Shown: one piece after another, positions 7,896-15,826 of the stretch
How the letters are laid out: every line of letters begins with the position of its first letter
How positions within the stretch are numbered: position 1 is the first letter of the stretch
Assembly: GCF_001571325.1 (NCBI RefSeq)
Contig: NZ_BCTO01000015.1
Location: 1 to 32,146 of the forward strand
DNA from: Delftia tsuruhatensis NBRC 16741
GTDB taxonomy: Bacteria > Pseudomonadota > Gammaproteobacteria > Burkholderiales > Burkholderiaceae_C
DNA length: 32,146 bases
Direction of reading: 5' to 3'
The notes under the pieces: generated by a model
The model's database searches: none
Seen by the model: the letters and a program-made list of their open reading frames with translations, nothing else
Told to the model about the DNA's origin: nothing
Translations under genes and position numbers: made by a program

Positions 7896-8027
7896 GGTCA
7901 GCGGCCTTTCGCCATGGTTTCCTCCATGCTAGGGAGGCAGGGCTGGCGCCACAATCCTCGCCAGCAGGCCAGGCCTGGTGACTCCCGATCAACAATGGCC
8001 GGCCCCGGCCCTGCAAAGAATGCCGAG
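7896..8027. promoter_or_regulatory. Divergent promoter/operator region with three inverted repeats
   Basis: The 132-bp region separates the CaiB-family gene (-) from the LysR gene (+). It holds CCTCC-N7-GGAGG (7921-7937), GCTGGCG-N10-CGCCAGC (7942-7965) and the perfect 10-bp palindrome CCAGGCCTGG (7969-7978). The 7-bp arms of the middle repeat are the best operator candidate. They do not form a strict T-N11-A LysR box, so assignment to the adjacent regulator is inference from position. No convincing -35/-10 pair was recognised. Confidence 0.5.
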
Positions 8028-9026
8028 ATGGACCTGAACCTGTGCCGCGTCTTCATCGACATCGCCGAGGCCAAGAGCCTCACGCGGGCGGCCGAGCGCG
8101 GCGGCATGACGCGCTCCAACGTCTCGCGCCGGCTGCGTGCGCTGGAGACCGAGATGGGCGCGCAGTTGCTGCGCCGCACCACGCGCAATGTGGAGCTCAC
8201 CCAGGCCGGCCAGCTGCTGTACCGGCGCTGCCTGGCCATGATGGAGGAGCTGCAGCGCGCCCGCGATGCCATCCACCAGTTGCGCTCCACCGTGAGCGGC
8301 GAGGTGGGCGTGCGCGTGCCCACCGGCTTCGGGCATTTCTATCTCAAGCCCCTGATCCTGGGCTTTTGCCGCGAGCATCCCGACATCCGCCTGCGCCTGC
8401 TGATCAACGACCAGATGGCCGACCTCGTGGCCTCCAAGGTCGATCTGGCGGTGCAGATCACCTCCGCGCCGCTGGACGATCTGGTGGCCACGCGGCTGTG
8501 CGATGTGCGCTGGAACTTCGTGGCCACGCCCGCCTGCCTGCAGGCGCTGGAGCAGTCGCTGGGCCGGCCCCTGCGCGCGCCTGCCGACCTGCTGCAGGCC
8601 CGCCTCATCCTGCCGCTGGCCATGGGCGGCAGGCTGGCCTGGCTGGCCGGCAGCGGCGACGATGGCGTGGCCGCTGCCCTCGATGTGCTGCCCTCGCTGC
8701 AATCGGGCGACTACCGCCTGCTGTACGACGCCGTGCTGGACGGCCTGGGCCTGGCCCTGCTCCCGGACTACGTGACCTCGGCCGCGCTGGCCGGCGGCAC
8801 GCTGGTGGCCGTGCTGGACCAGGTGGTGTTCTCCGGCCTGGGCAATGCCATGTACCTGGTGCGCATGCCCGACCGCCAGCCCACCATGGCCGCGCGCGCC
8901 TTCCAGCAGTTCCTGCGCGAGGCCATCGTCACCGCCGCACCCAGCTGGCAGGCGGGGGCTGAAGAGGGTGGTGAAGAAGGCGGTGAAGAAGGCGGCGGAG
9001 GGGGCTGCACGCACCGCTCTTCCTAG
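8028..9026 (+). CDS. LysR-family transcriptional regulator
   Basis: A 332-residue LysR-type regulator. The N-terminal winged helix-turn-helix spans about residues 1-60, with SLTRAAERGGMTRSNVSRRL as the recognition region. The co-inducer-binding domain follows from about residue 90, with DLVASKVDLAVQ and GLGLALLPDYV typical of the family. The start at 8028 (MDLNLCRVF) matches the usual family beginning; an in-frame ATG at 7995 would add 11 residues with no better ribosome-binding site. The protein is about 30 residues longer than usual because of an acidic-glycine tail (three EEGG units, then a Gly run). It is divergent from the CaiB/reductase/Bug operon and upstream of a Bug receptor and acyl-CoA ligase, so it may control either or both. 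Confidence 0.88.
   Translation: MDLNLCRVFIDIAEAKSLTRAAERGGMTRSNVSRRLRALETEMGAQLLRRTTRNVELTQAGQLLYRRCLAMMEELQRARDAIHQLRSTVSGEVGVRVPTGFGHFYLKPLILGFCREHPDIRLRLLINDQMADLVASKVDLAVQITSAPLDDLVATRLCDVRWNFVATPACLQALEQSLGRPLRAPADLLQARLILPLAMGGRLAWLAGSGDDGVAAALDVLPSLQSGDYRLLYDAVLDGLGLALLPDYVTSAALAGGTLVAVLDQVVFSGLGNAMYLVRMPDRQPTMAARAFQQFLREAIVTAAPSWQAGAEEGGEEGGEEGGGGGCTHRSS
8961..8996 (+). repeat. 12-bp coding tandem repeat (EEGG x3)
   Basis: Three imperfect 12-bp units (GAAGAGGGTGGT, GAAGAAGGCGGT, GAAGAAGGCGGC) encode three Glu-Glu-Gly-Gly units near the C-terminus of the LysR protein, followed by a Gly run. As the unit is a multiple of 3, copy-number change would alter only the tail length. Confidence 0.9.
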
Positions 9027-9182
9027 GATTGCCCTAACAGCCGGCAAACCCTGGCTTTGGCAAAAGCAGATTCCCAAGACGCGCCCGCCTGCGCACCATT
9101 GCCTGCATGTCCGGCGCAGACCGGGCGCGCCGCCGTGCAGGCCACGGCAGCGCTTCATTCATCTTTTGCAGGAGACATGCAC

Positions 9183-10181
9183 ATGCCCGCCCAACACCGC
9201 CGCAAGGCCCTGGCCACCCTGGCCCATGCCCCGCTTCTGGCGTCCCTGGTGACCGCCCTGGCCACCCTCCCCGCCGCCGCGCAGGACGCGCAGCCCGTGC
9301 GCCTCATCGTGGGCTACTCGGCCGGTGGCCCCGTGGACCAGGGCGCCCGCCTGCTCAGCGTGGCGCTGACCAAGGAGCTGGGCGCCTCGGTGGTGGTGGA
9401 GAACAAGCCCGGCGCCAATGCCACCATGGCCGGCAGCGAGGTCGTGCGCGCCAGGCCCGATGGGCTCACGCTGTGGTTCGCGGCCAGCCCCACCATCACC
9501 ATCAGCCCCAACGTGATGAGCAAGATGTCCTTCGACCCGGCCCGTGACCTCACGCCCGTGGCGCCCGTGCTCAGCTACTACAACGTGCTGGTGGTCAACA
9601 ACAACGAGCCCTACAAGACCACGGCCGAGCTCGTGGCCTATGCCAAGGCCCATCCGCAAAAGCTCAACTACGGCTCGGCCGGCGTGGGCGGCTCCAACCA
9701 CCTGGGCGCGCTGCTGTTCGCGCGGCGCAGCGGCATCGAGATGAACCACATCCCCTACAAGGGCAACGCACCGGCCATGACCGACGTGATCGGCGGCCAG
9801 CTGAGCATGATGCTGGACATCATCAGCACCGCCAGCAGCTACATCCAGGGCGGCAAGGTGCGGGCCATCGCCGTCACCTCGCCGCAGCGCAATGCGTCCC
9901 TGCCCGATGTGCCCACCTTTGCCGAGTCCGGCATCGAAGGCCTCAAGGGCTTCGACGTGGGCGGCTGGTATGGCGTCTATGGGCCCAAGGGCATGTCGCC
10001 CGAACTCGCGGCCCGCCTGAACAAGTCCATCAACGCCGCCCTGGCCCAGCCGGAGCTGCGCAAGCGCCTCAAGGAACTGGGCTACGAAGAGTGGACCGGC
10101 GCACCCCAGAAACTGGCCGAGCGCGGTGCCAAGGAGCGCGCCATGTGGGCCACCGTCACGCAAGGCATTGTGGTGGACTGA
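9183..10181 (+). CDS. Bug/TctC-family periplasmic receptor
   Basis: A 332-residue solute-binding protein of the Bug family. The N-terminus has a basic segment (HRRKAL, residues 5-10), a hydrophobic core and an AAAQ-type cleavage site; Sec or Tat export are both possible. Family motifs are VVVENKPGANATMAG, LNYGSAGVGGSNHLGA, IPYKGNAPAMTDVIGGQ and LPDVPTFAESGI. The first ligand loop reads GYSAGGPVDQGAR, lacking the usual Pro of the VP-Y/F-PPGG form, which may reflect a distinct ligand. The ATG at 9183 is chosen over 9177 because AGGAG at 9170-9174 lies 8 nt upstream of it but only 2 nt upstream of 9177. It is followed after 14 nt by an acyl-CoA ligase, suggesting an imported acid that is then activated. 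Confidence 0.9.
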   Translation: MPAQHRRKALATLAHAPLLASLVTALATLPAAAQDAQPVRLIVGYSAGGPVDQGARLLSVALTKELGASVVVENKPGANATMAGSEVVRARPDGLTLWFAASPTITISPNVMSKMSFDPARDLTPVAPVLSYYNVLVVNNNEPYKTTAELVAYAKAHPQKLNYGSAGVGGSNHLGALLFARRSGIEMNHIPYKGNAPAMTDVIGGQLSMMLDIISTASSYIQGGKVRAIAVTSPQRNASLPDVPTFAESGIEGLKGFDVGGWYGVYGPKGMSPELAARLNKSINAALAQPELRKRLKELGYEEWTGAPQKLAERGAKERAMWATVTQGIVVD

Positions 10182-10195
10182 GGGATACGCGGAGC

Positions 10196-11704
10196 ATGAG
10201 TCAACGAATACACCATCTGCTGGACCGCTGGCTGGCCGAAGCGCCGCAGCGTCCCTTCATCCACCTGCCCGACGGCAGCAGTCTGAGCTTTGCCGACCTG
10301 GGCGCGCTGGCGGACACGGCCGAGGCCGAGCTGCGCGCGCTGCAGGTGCGGCCCGGCGACCGCGTGCTGGTCGTGGCCGAGAACTGCCCCGAGCATGCGG
10401 CGCTGATCCTGGCCTGCAGCCGCGTGGGCGCCTGGTCCTGTGGCGTGAACGCACGCATGGCGCCCGGCGAGATCGATGCCTTTGCGGCCAAGGCCGATGC
10501 GCGCGTGGTGTATTTCACCTCGGCCGCATCGGACAGCGCCAGCGGCCACGCGCGGCGCTTTGGCGCAGGCGACTCGGCACTGGCCGGCATGCAGCACAGC
10601 CCCGTGCGCGCTGAGGCGGTGGCCGAATCCGGCGCGCTGCAGGACGAGGTGGCGGCGCTGATCTTCACCTCGGGCACCACGGGCACGCCCAAGGGCGTGA
10701 TGGTCGGGCATGAGGCGCTGACGCTGTTCGCGCGCGTCTCGGCCGCATCGCGCGGGCTGGGCCCCGGGGACCGCAGCTACGCCTTCGTGCCCATGACCCA
10801 CATCTTCGGGCTGGGCACGGTGCTGCTGGCCTCGCTGCATGCGGGCGCGCAGATGGTGATGCGCCCGCAGTTCGACCCCGCCGATCTTCTGGACGCGCTG
10901 GCGCGCCACGGCATCTCGCAACTGCAGGGGCCGCCCGCGCTGTACGCGCGCCTGCTGGCCCATCTGCAGGAGCAGGGCATTGCCCACCCGCAGGCGCCTG
11001 CGCTGCGCTATGTCTATACCGGCGCAGGCCCGCTGGACCTTACGCTGAAAAAGCGCGTGGAGGCCGCCTTCGGCCAGGCGCTGCACCATGGCTACGGCCT
11101 GTCGGAATACGCAGGGTCGGTCCACCTTACGCGACAGGGCGAGCAGCGGCCCGACACCAGCGCCGGCTACGTGGTGGAAGGCGCCGAGGTGCGCGCCGTG
11201 GACCCGGCCACGGGCCGGCCCCTGCCGGTGGGCGAGCGCGGCGAGCTGTGGATACGCGGGCGCGGCCTGATGCACGGCTACTTCCGCGATGACCAGGCCA
11301 CGGCCGCCGTGATGCGCGAGGGCGGCTGGTACGCCAGCGGCGACCTGGGCGAGCTGCATGCCGACGGCGCGCTCTTCGTGGTGGGGCGGCTCAAGGAAAT
11401 GATCATCCGCTCGGGCTTCAACGTGTATCCGGCCGAGGTGGAACTGGCGCTCAACGAGCTGCCCGGCGTGCAGCGCAGCGCCGTGGTCGGCCGCCCCGAA
11501 ACCGATGGCAACGAGGAGGTCATCGCCTTCGTCGAGCTGCAGCCCGGCGCCACGCTGGACAACGCTGCCGCGCGTGCCCACCTGCGAGAACGGCTGGCGC
11601 CCTACAAGCTGCCCGCCCGCATCGTGCCACTGTCCGAGCTGCCCACCAGCCCCAACGGCAAGGTGCTCAAGCGCCTGCTGCAGGAAAAGGCGCTGCGCGT
11701 TTGA
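10196..11704 (+). CDS. AMP-dependent acyl-CoA synthetase/ligase
   Basis: A 502-residue class I adenylate-forming enzyme that activates a carboxylic acid with ATP and then forms the CoA thioester. The core motifs are all present: P-loop FTSGTTGTPKG (157-167), YGLSE (300-304), the hinge-region Asp383 in YASGDLGE, GRLKEMIIRSGFNVYP, and the catalytic Lys489 in NGKVLKR. The length is in the usual range for medium-chain or aromatic acid ligases; the substrate cannot be called. A GAGGGA site overlaps the receptor stop (10180-10185), spaced about 10 nt from the ATG, so it is co-transcribed with the receptor. It probably activates that receptor's ligand. Confidence 0.9.
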   Translation: MSQRIHHLLDRWLAEAPQRPFIHLPDGSSLSFADLGALADTAEAELRALQVRPGDRVLVVAENCPEHAALILACSRVGAWSCGVNARMAPGEIDAFAAKADARVVYFTSAASDSASGHARRFGAGDSALAGMQHSPVRAEAVAESGALQDEVAALIFTSGTTGTPKGVMVGHEALTLFARVSAASRGLGPGDRSYAFVPMTHIFGLGTVLLASLHAGAQMVMRPQFDPADLLDALARHGISQLQGPPALYARLLAHLQEQGIAHPQAPALRYVYTGAGPLDLTLKKRVEAAFGQALHHGYGLSEYAGSVHLTRQGEQRPDTSAGYVVEGAEVRAVDPATGRPLPVGERGELWIRGRGLMHGYFRDDQATAAVMREGGWYASGDLGELHADGALFVVGRLKEMIIRSGFNVYPAEVELALNELPGVQRSAVVGRPETDGNEEVIAFVELQPGATLDNAAARAHLRERLAPYKLPARIVPLSELPTSPNGKVLKRLLQEKALRV

Positions 11705-11724
11705 GCCAACACGCCCGCTGAATC

Positions 11725-11752
11725 GTTGCGCCGGTGCCACTGCCGGTGCAAC
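11725..11752 (+). terminator. Candidate stem-loop after the ligase gene
   Basis: Arms GTTGC-G-CCGG (11725-11734) and CCGG-T-GCAAC (11743-11752) form a 10-bp stem with one G-T wobble around an 8-nt loop, 21 nt after the ligase stop. It is followed by CCTTTC rather than a clear T run, so it is a weak intrinsic terminator at best. Confidence 0.4.
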
Positions 11753-11884
11753 CTTTCACCCTCCCTGCCCTGAATCCCGACGCGCGCCAAGGCCATCGCC
11801 GTCGGAAACCCTTATCTGCGGCATCGATGCAACACCCCTACGCCAAGCGTGGCGCAGGCCTTGCACCCCTTCTTTCATGATGTA

Positions 11885-11914
11885 AAACTATGGAACTTAA
11901 TATCTCGATAGTTT
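11885..11914 (+). promoter_or_regulatory. AAACTAT-N16-ATAGTTT inverted repeat upstream of receptor/amidase operon
   Basis: The perfect 7-bp arms AAACTAT (11885-11891) and ATAGTTT (11908-11914) flank a 16-nt spacer in an AT-rich island about 130 bp upstream of the receptor gene. A loose promoter match (TGGAAC, 17 nt, TAAAAA) overlaps it. The position and symmetry suggest an operator for an unlinked regulator; no regulator gene adjoins this operon. Confidence 0.45.
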
Positions 11915-12042
11915 AAAAAGATTCATTAACTGAACGCTTGCCAGGCCCGGGCTGCAGGCAGCCGCAGTGGTGCACATCCCATGTGCCTGCTCACGTCTGC
12001 AAAAAGACAAGCCCCATTTCCGCAACCATTTGAATCAAGCGA

Positions 12043-13014
12043 ATGAAAAAAATCCTCAATCTGATTTTCGGAGGTATTTTCCTGATCGCTGCCAGCTTGG
12101 TTCATGCGGCCTGGCCAGACCGGCAGATCACGCTGGTTGTACCTTTCCCGGCAGGCGGTGGCACCGATATCGTGGGGCGCATCATCGCCAAGGAGCTTGC
12201 ACAACGCCTGCGCGTCAACGTGGTGGTGGAAAACCGCCCTGGCGCCTCGGGCAACATCGGTGCGCGCCAGGTCTCCAAGGCCCGTCCCGATGGATATACG
12301 CTGCTGATCTGCTCCACGGCCCAGACCATCTCGGGCGCGCTGTACACGCAGGCCGGCTATGACGTGGTCAACGACCTCGAAGCCATCTCCACCATCAACG
12401 ACGGTCCTCTGGTGCTCATCACACGCCCGGGCCTGAAGCTGGCGTCGGTGCAGGACCTGATCGAGCTGGCGCGGCGCAGCCCCGGCAAGCTGACCTATGC
12501 CACGCCGGGCTACGGCAGCGCGGGCCACATGGCGGCCGAGGCCCTGAGCCTGGCCGCCGACATACGCATGCTGCACATCCCCTACCAGGGCGCCGCGCCC
12601 ATGATGAGCGACCTGGTGAGCGGCCAGGTCGATATCGCCTTCGACCTGCTGATCACGGCCAAGCAGTATGTGCACCAGGGCAAGGTCAATCGCGTGGGCG
12701 TGGCCACGCGCGAGCGCTCGCCCCTCATGCCCGACTGGCAGACGCTCAGCGAGCAAAGCCCGGCCCGGCTCGGCAATTTCAACGAGACCTCATGGAATGT
12801 GCTCATGGCACCCAAGGGCACGCCGGCCGCGATAGTGAACGCCATCAATGCACAGATGAAAAATATCCTGACCGACGAAAAGGTGCAGAAGAAATTCATG
12901 GAGCTTGGCAGCATTCCCCTTTGGAAATCCGTGGACAGCACCAAGGCATTCGTATCCGACGACGCCAGAAAATGGAGAAAGGTGGTCAGTGATGCCGGTA
13001 TCGCGAAAATCTGA
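12043..13014 (+). CDS. Bug/TctC-family periplasmic receptor
   Basis: A 323-residue solute-binding protein. It has a short Sec signal (MKKILNLIF, then a hydrophobic stretch to about residue 22, cleavage near VHA-A). Family motifs are LVVPFPAGGGTDIVGR, VVENRPGASGNIGARQ, IPYQGAAPMMSDLVSGQ and the C-terminal lobe through VLMAPKGTPAAIV. The 3' end is less GC-rich than neighbouring genes. Its last 23 bases overlap the next gene, and that gene overlaps an amidase, so a periplasmic amide or ureido compound is the natural ligand guess. No membrane permease is present. Confidence 0.9.
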   Translation: MKKILNLIFGGIFLIAASLVHAAWPDRQITLVVPFPAGGGTDIVGRIIAKELAQRLRVNVVVENRPGASGNIGARQVSKARPDGYTLLICSTAQTISGALYTQAGYDVVNDLEAISTINDGPLVLITRPGLKLASVQDLIELARRSPGKLTYATPGYGSAGHMAAEALSLAADIRMLHIPYQGAAPMMSDLVSGQVDIAFDLLITAKQYVHQGKVNRVGVATRERSPLMPDWQTLSEQSPARLGNFNETSWNVLMAPKGTPAAIVNAINAQMKNILTDEKVQKKFMELGSIPLWKSVDSTKAFVSDDARKWRKVVSDAGIAKI

Positions 13015-13252
13015 AATACCCCCTTCGCCGCAGAAACTGGCAGGGCCCGATGTCAATGCGCTGCACGAATTGCTCAATGCGCTGAAAAAGCACGGCATCG
13101 ACATCCCCTTCGAGCGGCTGGGACCCATCCTGGCGGAGCACCAGTTGCTGATGGAGCACCGCGGCCTCGTCAACGAACTGGCGCATGAGGCGGGACCCTC
13201 GCAGATCCACACCACCATCTCCCGTCAGAGCAAGCATGAGCGGCAGTCCTGA
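12992..13252 (+). CDS. Small GatC/AtzG-like subunit candidate
   Basis: An 86-residue protein read in a frame overlapping the receptor (23 nt) and the amidase (17 nt). An AGAAAGG site lies about 9 nt before its ATG. Residues 20-65 look helical. The stretch at 35-50 (GIDIPFERLGPILAEH) resembles the G-x-x-I-P-x-E-R-x-x-x-V pattern of the DUF4089/AtzG small proteins that, like GatC, wrap around an amidase-signature partner. A hydrophilic tail (66-86) could play the extended-strand role. The identification is inference from a short motif and from location between receptor and amidase. It could also be an unrelated small protein. No signal peptide or membrane segment is seen. Confidence 0.6.
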   Translation: MPVSRKSEIPPSPQKLAGPDVNALHELLNALKKHGIDIPFERLGPILAEHQLLMEHRGLVNELAHEAGPSQIHTTISRQSKHERQS

Positions 13253-14627
13253 ACTTTCGATACGACAGATGGCCAGCGCGCTGCGCGCCGGCAAGACCAC
13301 TTCGGAGATGCTGACCCGGGCGGCGCTGGGACGCATCCGCGCCATGGACATCGACATCCATGCCTTCACCAATCTCGATGCCAGCGGTGCCATGGAGGCT
13401 GCGCGCAACGCAGACATGGCGCGCGGAGAAAGCGCCGATCTGCCGCTGCTCCACGGCATTCCCGTGGCCATCAAGGACGTCTACGACGTGGCCGGCCTGC
13501 CGACCACCTGCCAGTCCTGGCTGAGCCTGGACTATGTGCCCGAAGACGATTCCACGCCGGTGCGGCGCCTGCGCGATGCGGGCGCCGTCATCCTGGGCAA
13601 GCTGGCCACGCACGAGTTCGCCATCGGCGCGCCCAGCCCCGACCTGCCGTTTCCCGCAGCCCGCAACCCCTGGGACCTGGCCCATATCCCGGGCGGATCG
13701 TCGTCGGGCTCGGGCGCCGCCATTGCGGCAGGCTTCACGCGGCTGGCCCTGGGCACCTGCACGGGCGGCTCCATCCTCATACCGGCCGCCTGGTGCGGCG
13801 CCGTGGGGCTGAAACCCACCTACGGCCGCGTCTCCAAGCACGGCGTGTTCCCCCTGGCCTGGACGCTGGACCACTGCGGCCCCCTGTCGCGCAGCGTGGA
13901 GGATGCGGCCATCGCGCTGCAGGTGCTGGCCGGGCACGACCCGCTGGACCCGGCCAGCTCCACCGAACCCGTGGACGACTACTGCACGGGGCTGGAGCAG
14001 GGCGTGAAGGGCCTGACCATCGGCGTGCCGCAGGACCACTTCCAGTCGTCGCCCCAGGCGTCGCCCACGTTCCTGTCGGCCTTCGACCGCACGGCCGCGC
14101 TGCTGGCCGAGGCCGGCGCCCGTCCCATCCACGTGAGCCTGCCCCACAGCCAGCAGTTCCTGGCGGCCGGCCGCGTCATCCTCAGTGCCGAGATGTTCAC
14201 CATCCATGCGCAGGACCTGCGCTCGCGCCCGCTGGACTATGGCGAACTCACGGCGGCGCGGCTGCTGCTGGGCGCCACCGTGTCCTCGGAGGACTACCTG
14301 AACGCCCTGCGCGTGCGCCGCATGCTGGCGGCGCGCGTGGACGCTGCGCTGGACCGCTGCGACGTGCTGCTGACCGCCATCACGCTGGATACGGCGCCGC
14401 GCTTCGATCCCATGCCGCATTTCCGCCACTGGCCGGTACAGACCCATGCCTTCAACGTGACCGGGCACCCGGCCGTCAGCGTGCCGGTGGGCCTGTCACC
14501 CCAGGGCCTGCCGCTGGCCGTGCAGGTGGTGGGACGCTACTTCGACGAGGCCCGCATCCTGCAGGTGGCCCGGGCCATCGAGCGGCTGACCGGCTGGGAA
14601 AACCAGCTGCTGCCCGACGGCACCTGA
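13236..14627 (+). CDS. Amidase-signature family hydrolase (AtzE/GatA-like)
   Basis: A 463-residue cytoplasmic amidase-signature enzyme that hydrolyses a C-N amide bond. The Lys-cisSer-Ser triad is intact: Lys80 (GIPVAIKD), Ser155 (in GGSSSGSG) and Ser179 (in TGGSI). The segment GAVGLKPTYGRVS is also typical. Two signature positions are unusual. The Asp of the common G-T/S-D-T-G-G-S-I-R motif is Cys175, and the Arg is Leu181, the latter lying near the substrate pocket in relatives. The start at 13236 (MSGSPELSI) lies inside the preceding small gene; the ribosome-binding site is weak, which fits translational coupling. With receptor and small subunit it forms a capture-and-hydrolyse cassette. 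The substrate is unknown. Confidence 0.88.
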   Translation: MSGSPELSIRQMASALRAGKTTSEMLTRAALGRIRAMDIDIHAFTNLDASGAMEAARNADMARGESADLPLLHGIPVAIKDVYDVAGLPTTCQSWLSLDYVPEDDSTPVRRLRDAGAVILGKLATHEFAIGAPSPDLPFPAARNPWDLAHIPGGSSSGSGAAIAAGFTRLALGTCTGGSILIPAAWCGAVGLKPTYGRVSKHGVFPLAWTLDHCGPLSRSVEDAAIALQVLAGHDPLDPASSTEPVDDYCTGLEQGVKGLTIGVPQDHFQSSPQASPTFLSAFDRTAALLAEAGARPIHVSLPHSQQFLAAGRVILSAEMFTIHAQDLRSRPLDYGELTAARLLLGATVSSEDYLNALRVRRMLAARVDAALDRCDVLLTAITLDTAPRFDPMPHFRHWPVQTHAFNVTGHPAVSVPVGLSPQGLPLAVQVVGRYFDEARILQVARAIERLTGWENQLLPDGT

Positions 14628-14695
14628 CCGCCGTGCTTGGCTCGGACACAGCCGCAGCAGCAGCCCCGGTCCTCGCTGATCAGCCTGACCTCCTA

Positions 14696-15826
14696 TCAGG
14701 CCTCCATGCGGATGATCTGGCGTATGGCCTCGCCACGCGCCAGGCGGTCGAAGCCCTCGTTGATCTGGTCCAGCGTCAGGTGGCCGGTGACCAGGCGGTC
14801 CATCGGCAGCCTGCCGGCCGCATGCAGGGCCAGGTAGCGGTCGATGTCGCGGCGCGGCACGCAGCTGCCCATGTAGCAGCCCTTGAGCGTGCGCTCCTCG
14901 GCCACCAGGTGCCAGACCGGCAGGCTGATGGCCTGGGCGCTGGAGGGCAGGCCCGCCGTCACCGTCTGGCCGCCGCGCCGCGTGATGCGGTAGGCCATCT
15001 CCAGTGCCTTGGCCGAGCCCACCATCTCGAAGGCATGGTCCACGCCGCCGCCCGTCAGCGCCCGCACCTGCTTGACGGCATCCTCGTCGCCGGCGTTGAC
15101 GGTGTCGGTGGCGCCGAAATCGCGCGCCATGGCCAGCTTGTCCGCATTGAGGTCCACGGCCACCACGCGGGCCGCACCCGCCGCCGCCGCGCCCATCACC
15201 GAGGACAGGCCCACGCCGCCCAGCCCCACCACGGCCACGCTCTGGCCGGGGCTCACCCTGGCGGTATTGGCCACCGCGCCCACGCCGGTCATCACGGCGC
15301 AGCCGAACAGCGCAGCCAGCTCCAGCGGCACCGACTTGTCGATGCGGTGCACGCCGCGGCGCGAGAGCACGGCATGCTCGGCAAAGGCCGAGACGCCGAC
15401 GAAGTGCGAGATGGGCTGGCCATTGCGCGACAGCCGCCTGGCGCCCGACAGCAGGGTGCCCGCCACGCCGGCCTGGCCTGCGGGCTCGCACAGCACGGGC
15501 CGGCCTTCGGCGCAGGGCTGGCAGTTGCCGCAGCCGGGCACGAAGAGCATGACCACGTGGTCGCCCACCTCCAGGTCGGTCACGCCCTCGCCCAGCGCCT
15601 GGATCACGCCTGCGGCCTCATGGCCGAGCACGATGGGCGTGTCGCGCGGACGGTCGCCGTTGATGATGGACAGGTCGGAGTGGCACACGCCTGCGGCGGC
15701 CACCTTGACCAGCACCTCGCCGGGGCCGGGCGGCGCCAGGTCCACCTCCCAGATCTCCAGCGGGCGGCTGTCGGCATAGGGCGCGGCTGCGCCCGTTCTC
15801 GTGAGTACGGCGGCGCGTGTCTTCAT
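14696..15826 (-). CDS. Zinc-dependent alcohol dehydrogenase
   Basis: A 376-residue zinc-type medium-chain alcohol dehydrogenase that oxidises an alcohol or hemiacetal with NAD. Catalytic-zinc ligands are Cys48 (GVCHSD), His69-Glu70 (GHE) and Cys176 (FGCAVMTG). The structural zinc site is Cys99, 102, 105 and 113. The nucleotide motif GLGGVG (201-206) with Asp225 favours NAD over NADP. The overall form is that of class III-like or mycothiol/NDMA-dependent group enzymes; the substrate cannot be called. Its ATG overlaps the stop of the upstream LivK-type receptor (ATGA at 15823-15826), making it the last gene of the formamidase operon. Its 3' end faces the amidase gene, 68 nt away, with no obvious terminator. 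Confidence 0.92.
   Translation of the reverse strand: MKTRAAVLTRTGAAAPYADSRPLEIWEVDLAPPGPGEVLVKVAAAGVCHSDLSIINGDRPRDTPIVLGHEAAGVIQALGEGVTDLEVGDHVVMLFVPGCGNCQPCAEGRPVLCEPAGQAGVAGTLLSGARRLSRNGQPISHFVGVSAFAEHAVLSRRGVHRIDKSVPLELAALFGCAVMTGVGAVANTARVSPGQSVAVVGLGGVGLSSVMGAAAAGAARVVAVDLNADKLAMARDFGATDTVNAGDEDAVKQVRALTGGGVDHAFEMVGSAKALEMAYRITRRGGQTVTAGLPSSAQAISLPVWHLVAEERTLKGCYMGSCVPRRDIDRYLALHAAGRLPMDRLVTGHLTLDQINEGFDRLARGEAIRQIIRMEA

Larger units (their letters stand above)
11705..12042. other. Intergenic region, AT-rich toward its centre
   Basis: No gene is recognised in this 338-bp gap. The first third holds the stem-loop at 11725-11752. The segment from about 11876 to 11935 is strikingly AT-rich compared with its surroundings and contains the inverted repeat described separately. 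The remainder leads to the receptor gene at 12043, whose own ribosome-binding site is weak. Confidence 0.6.
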
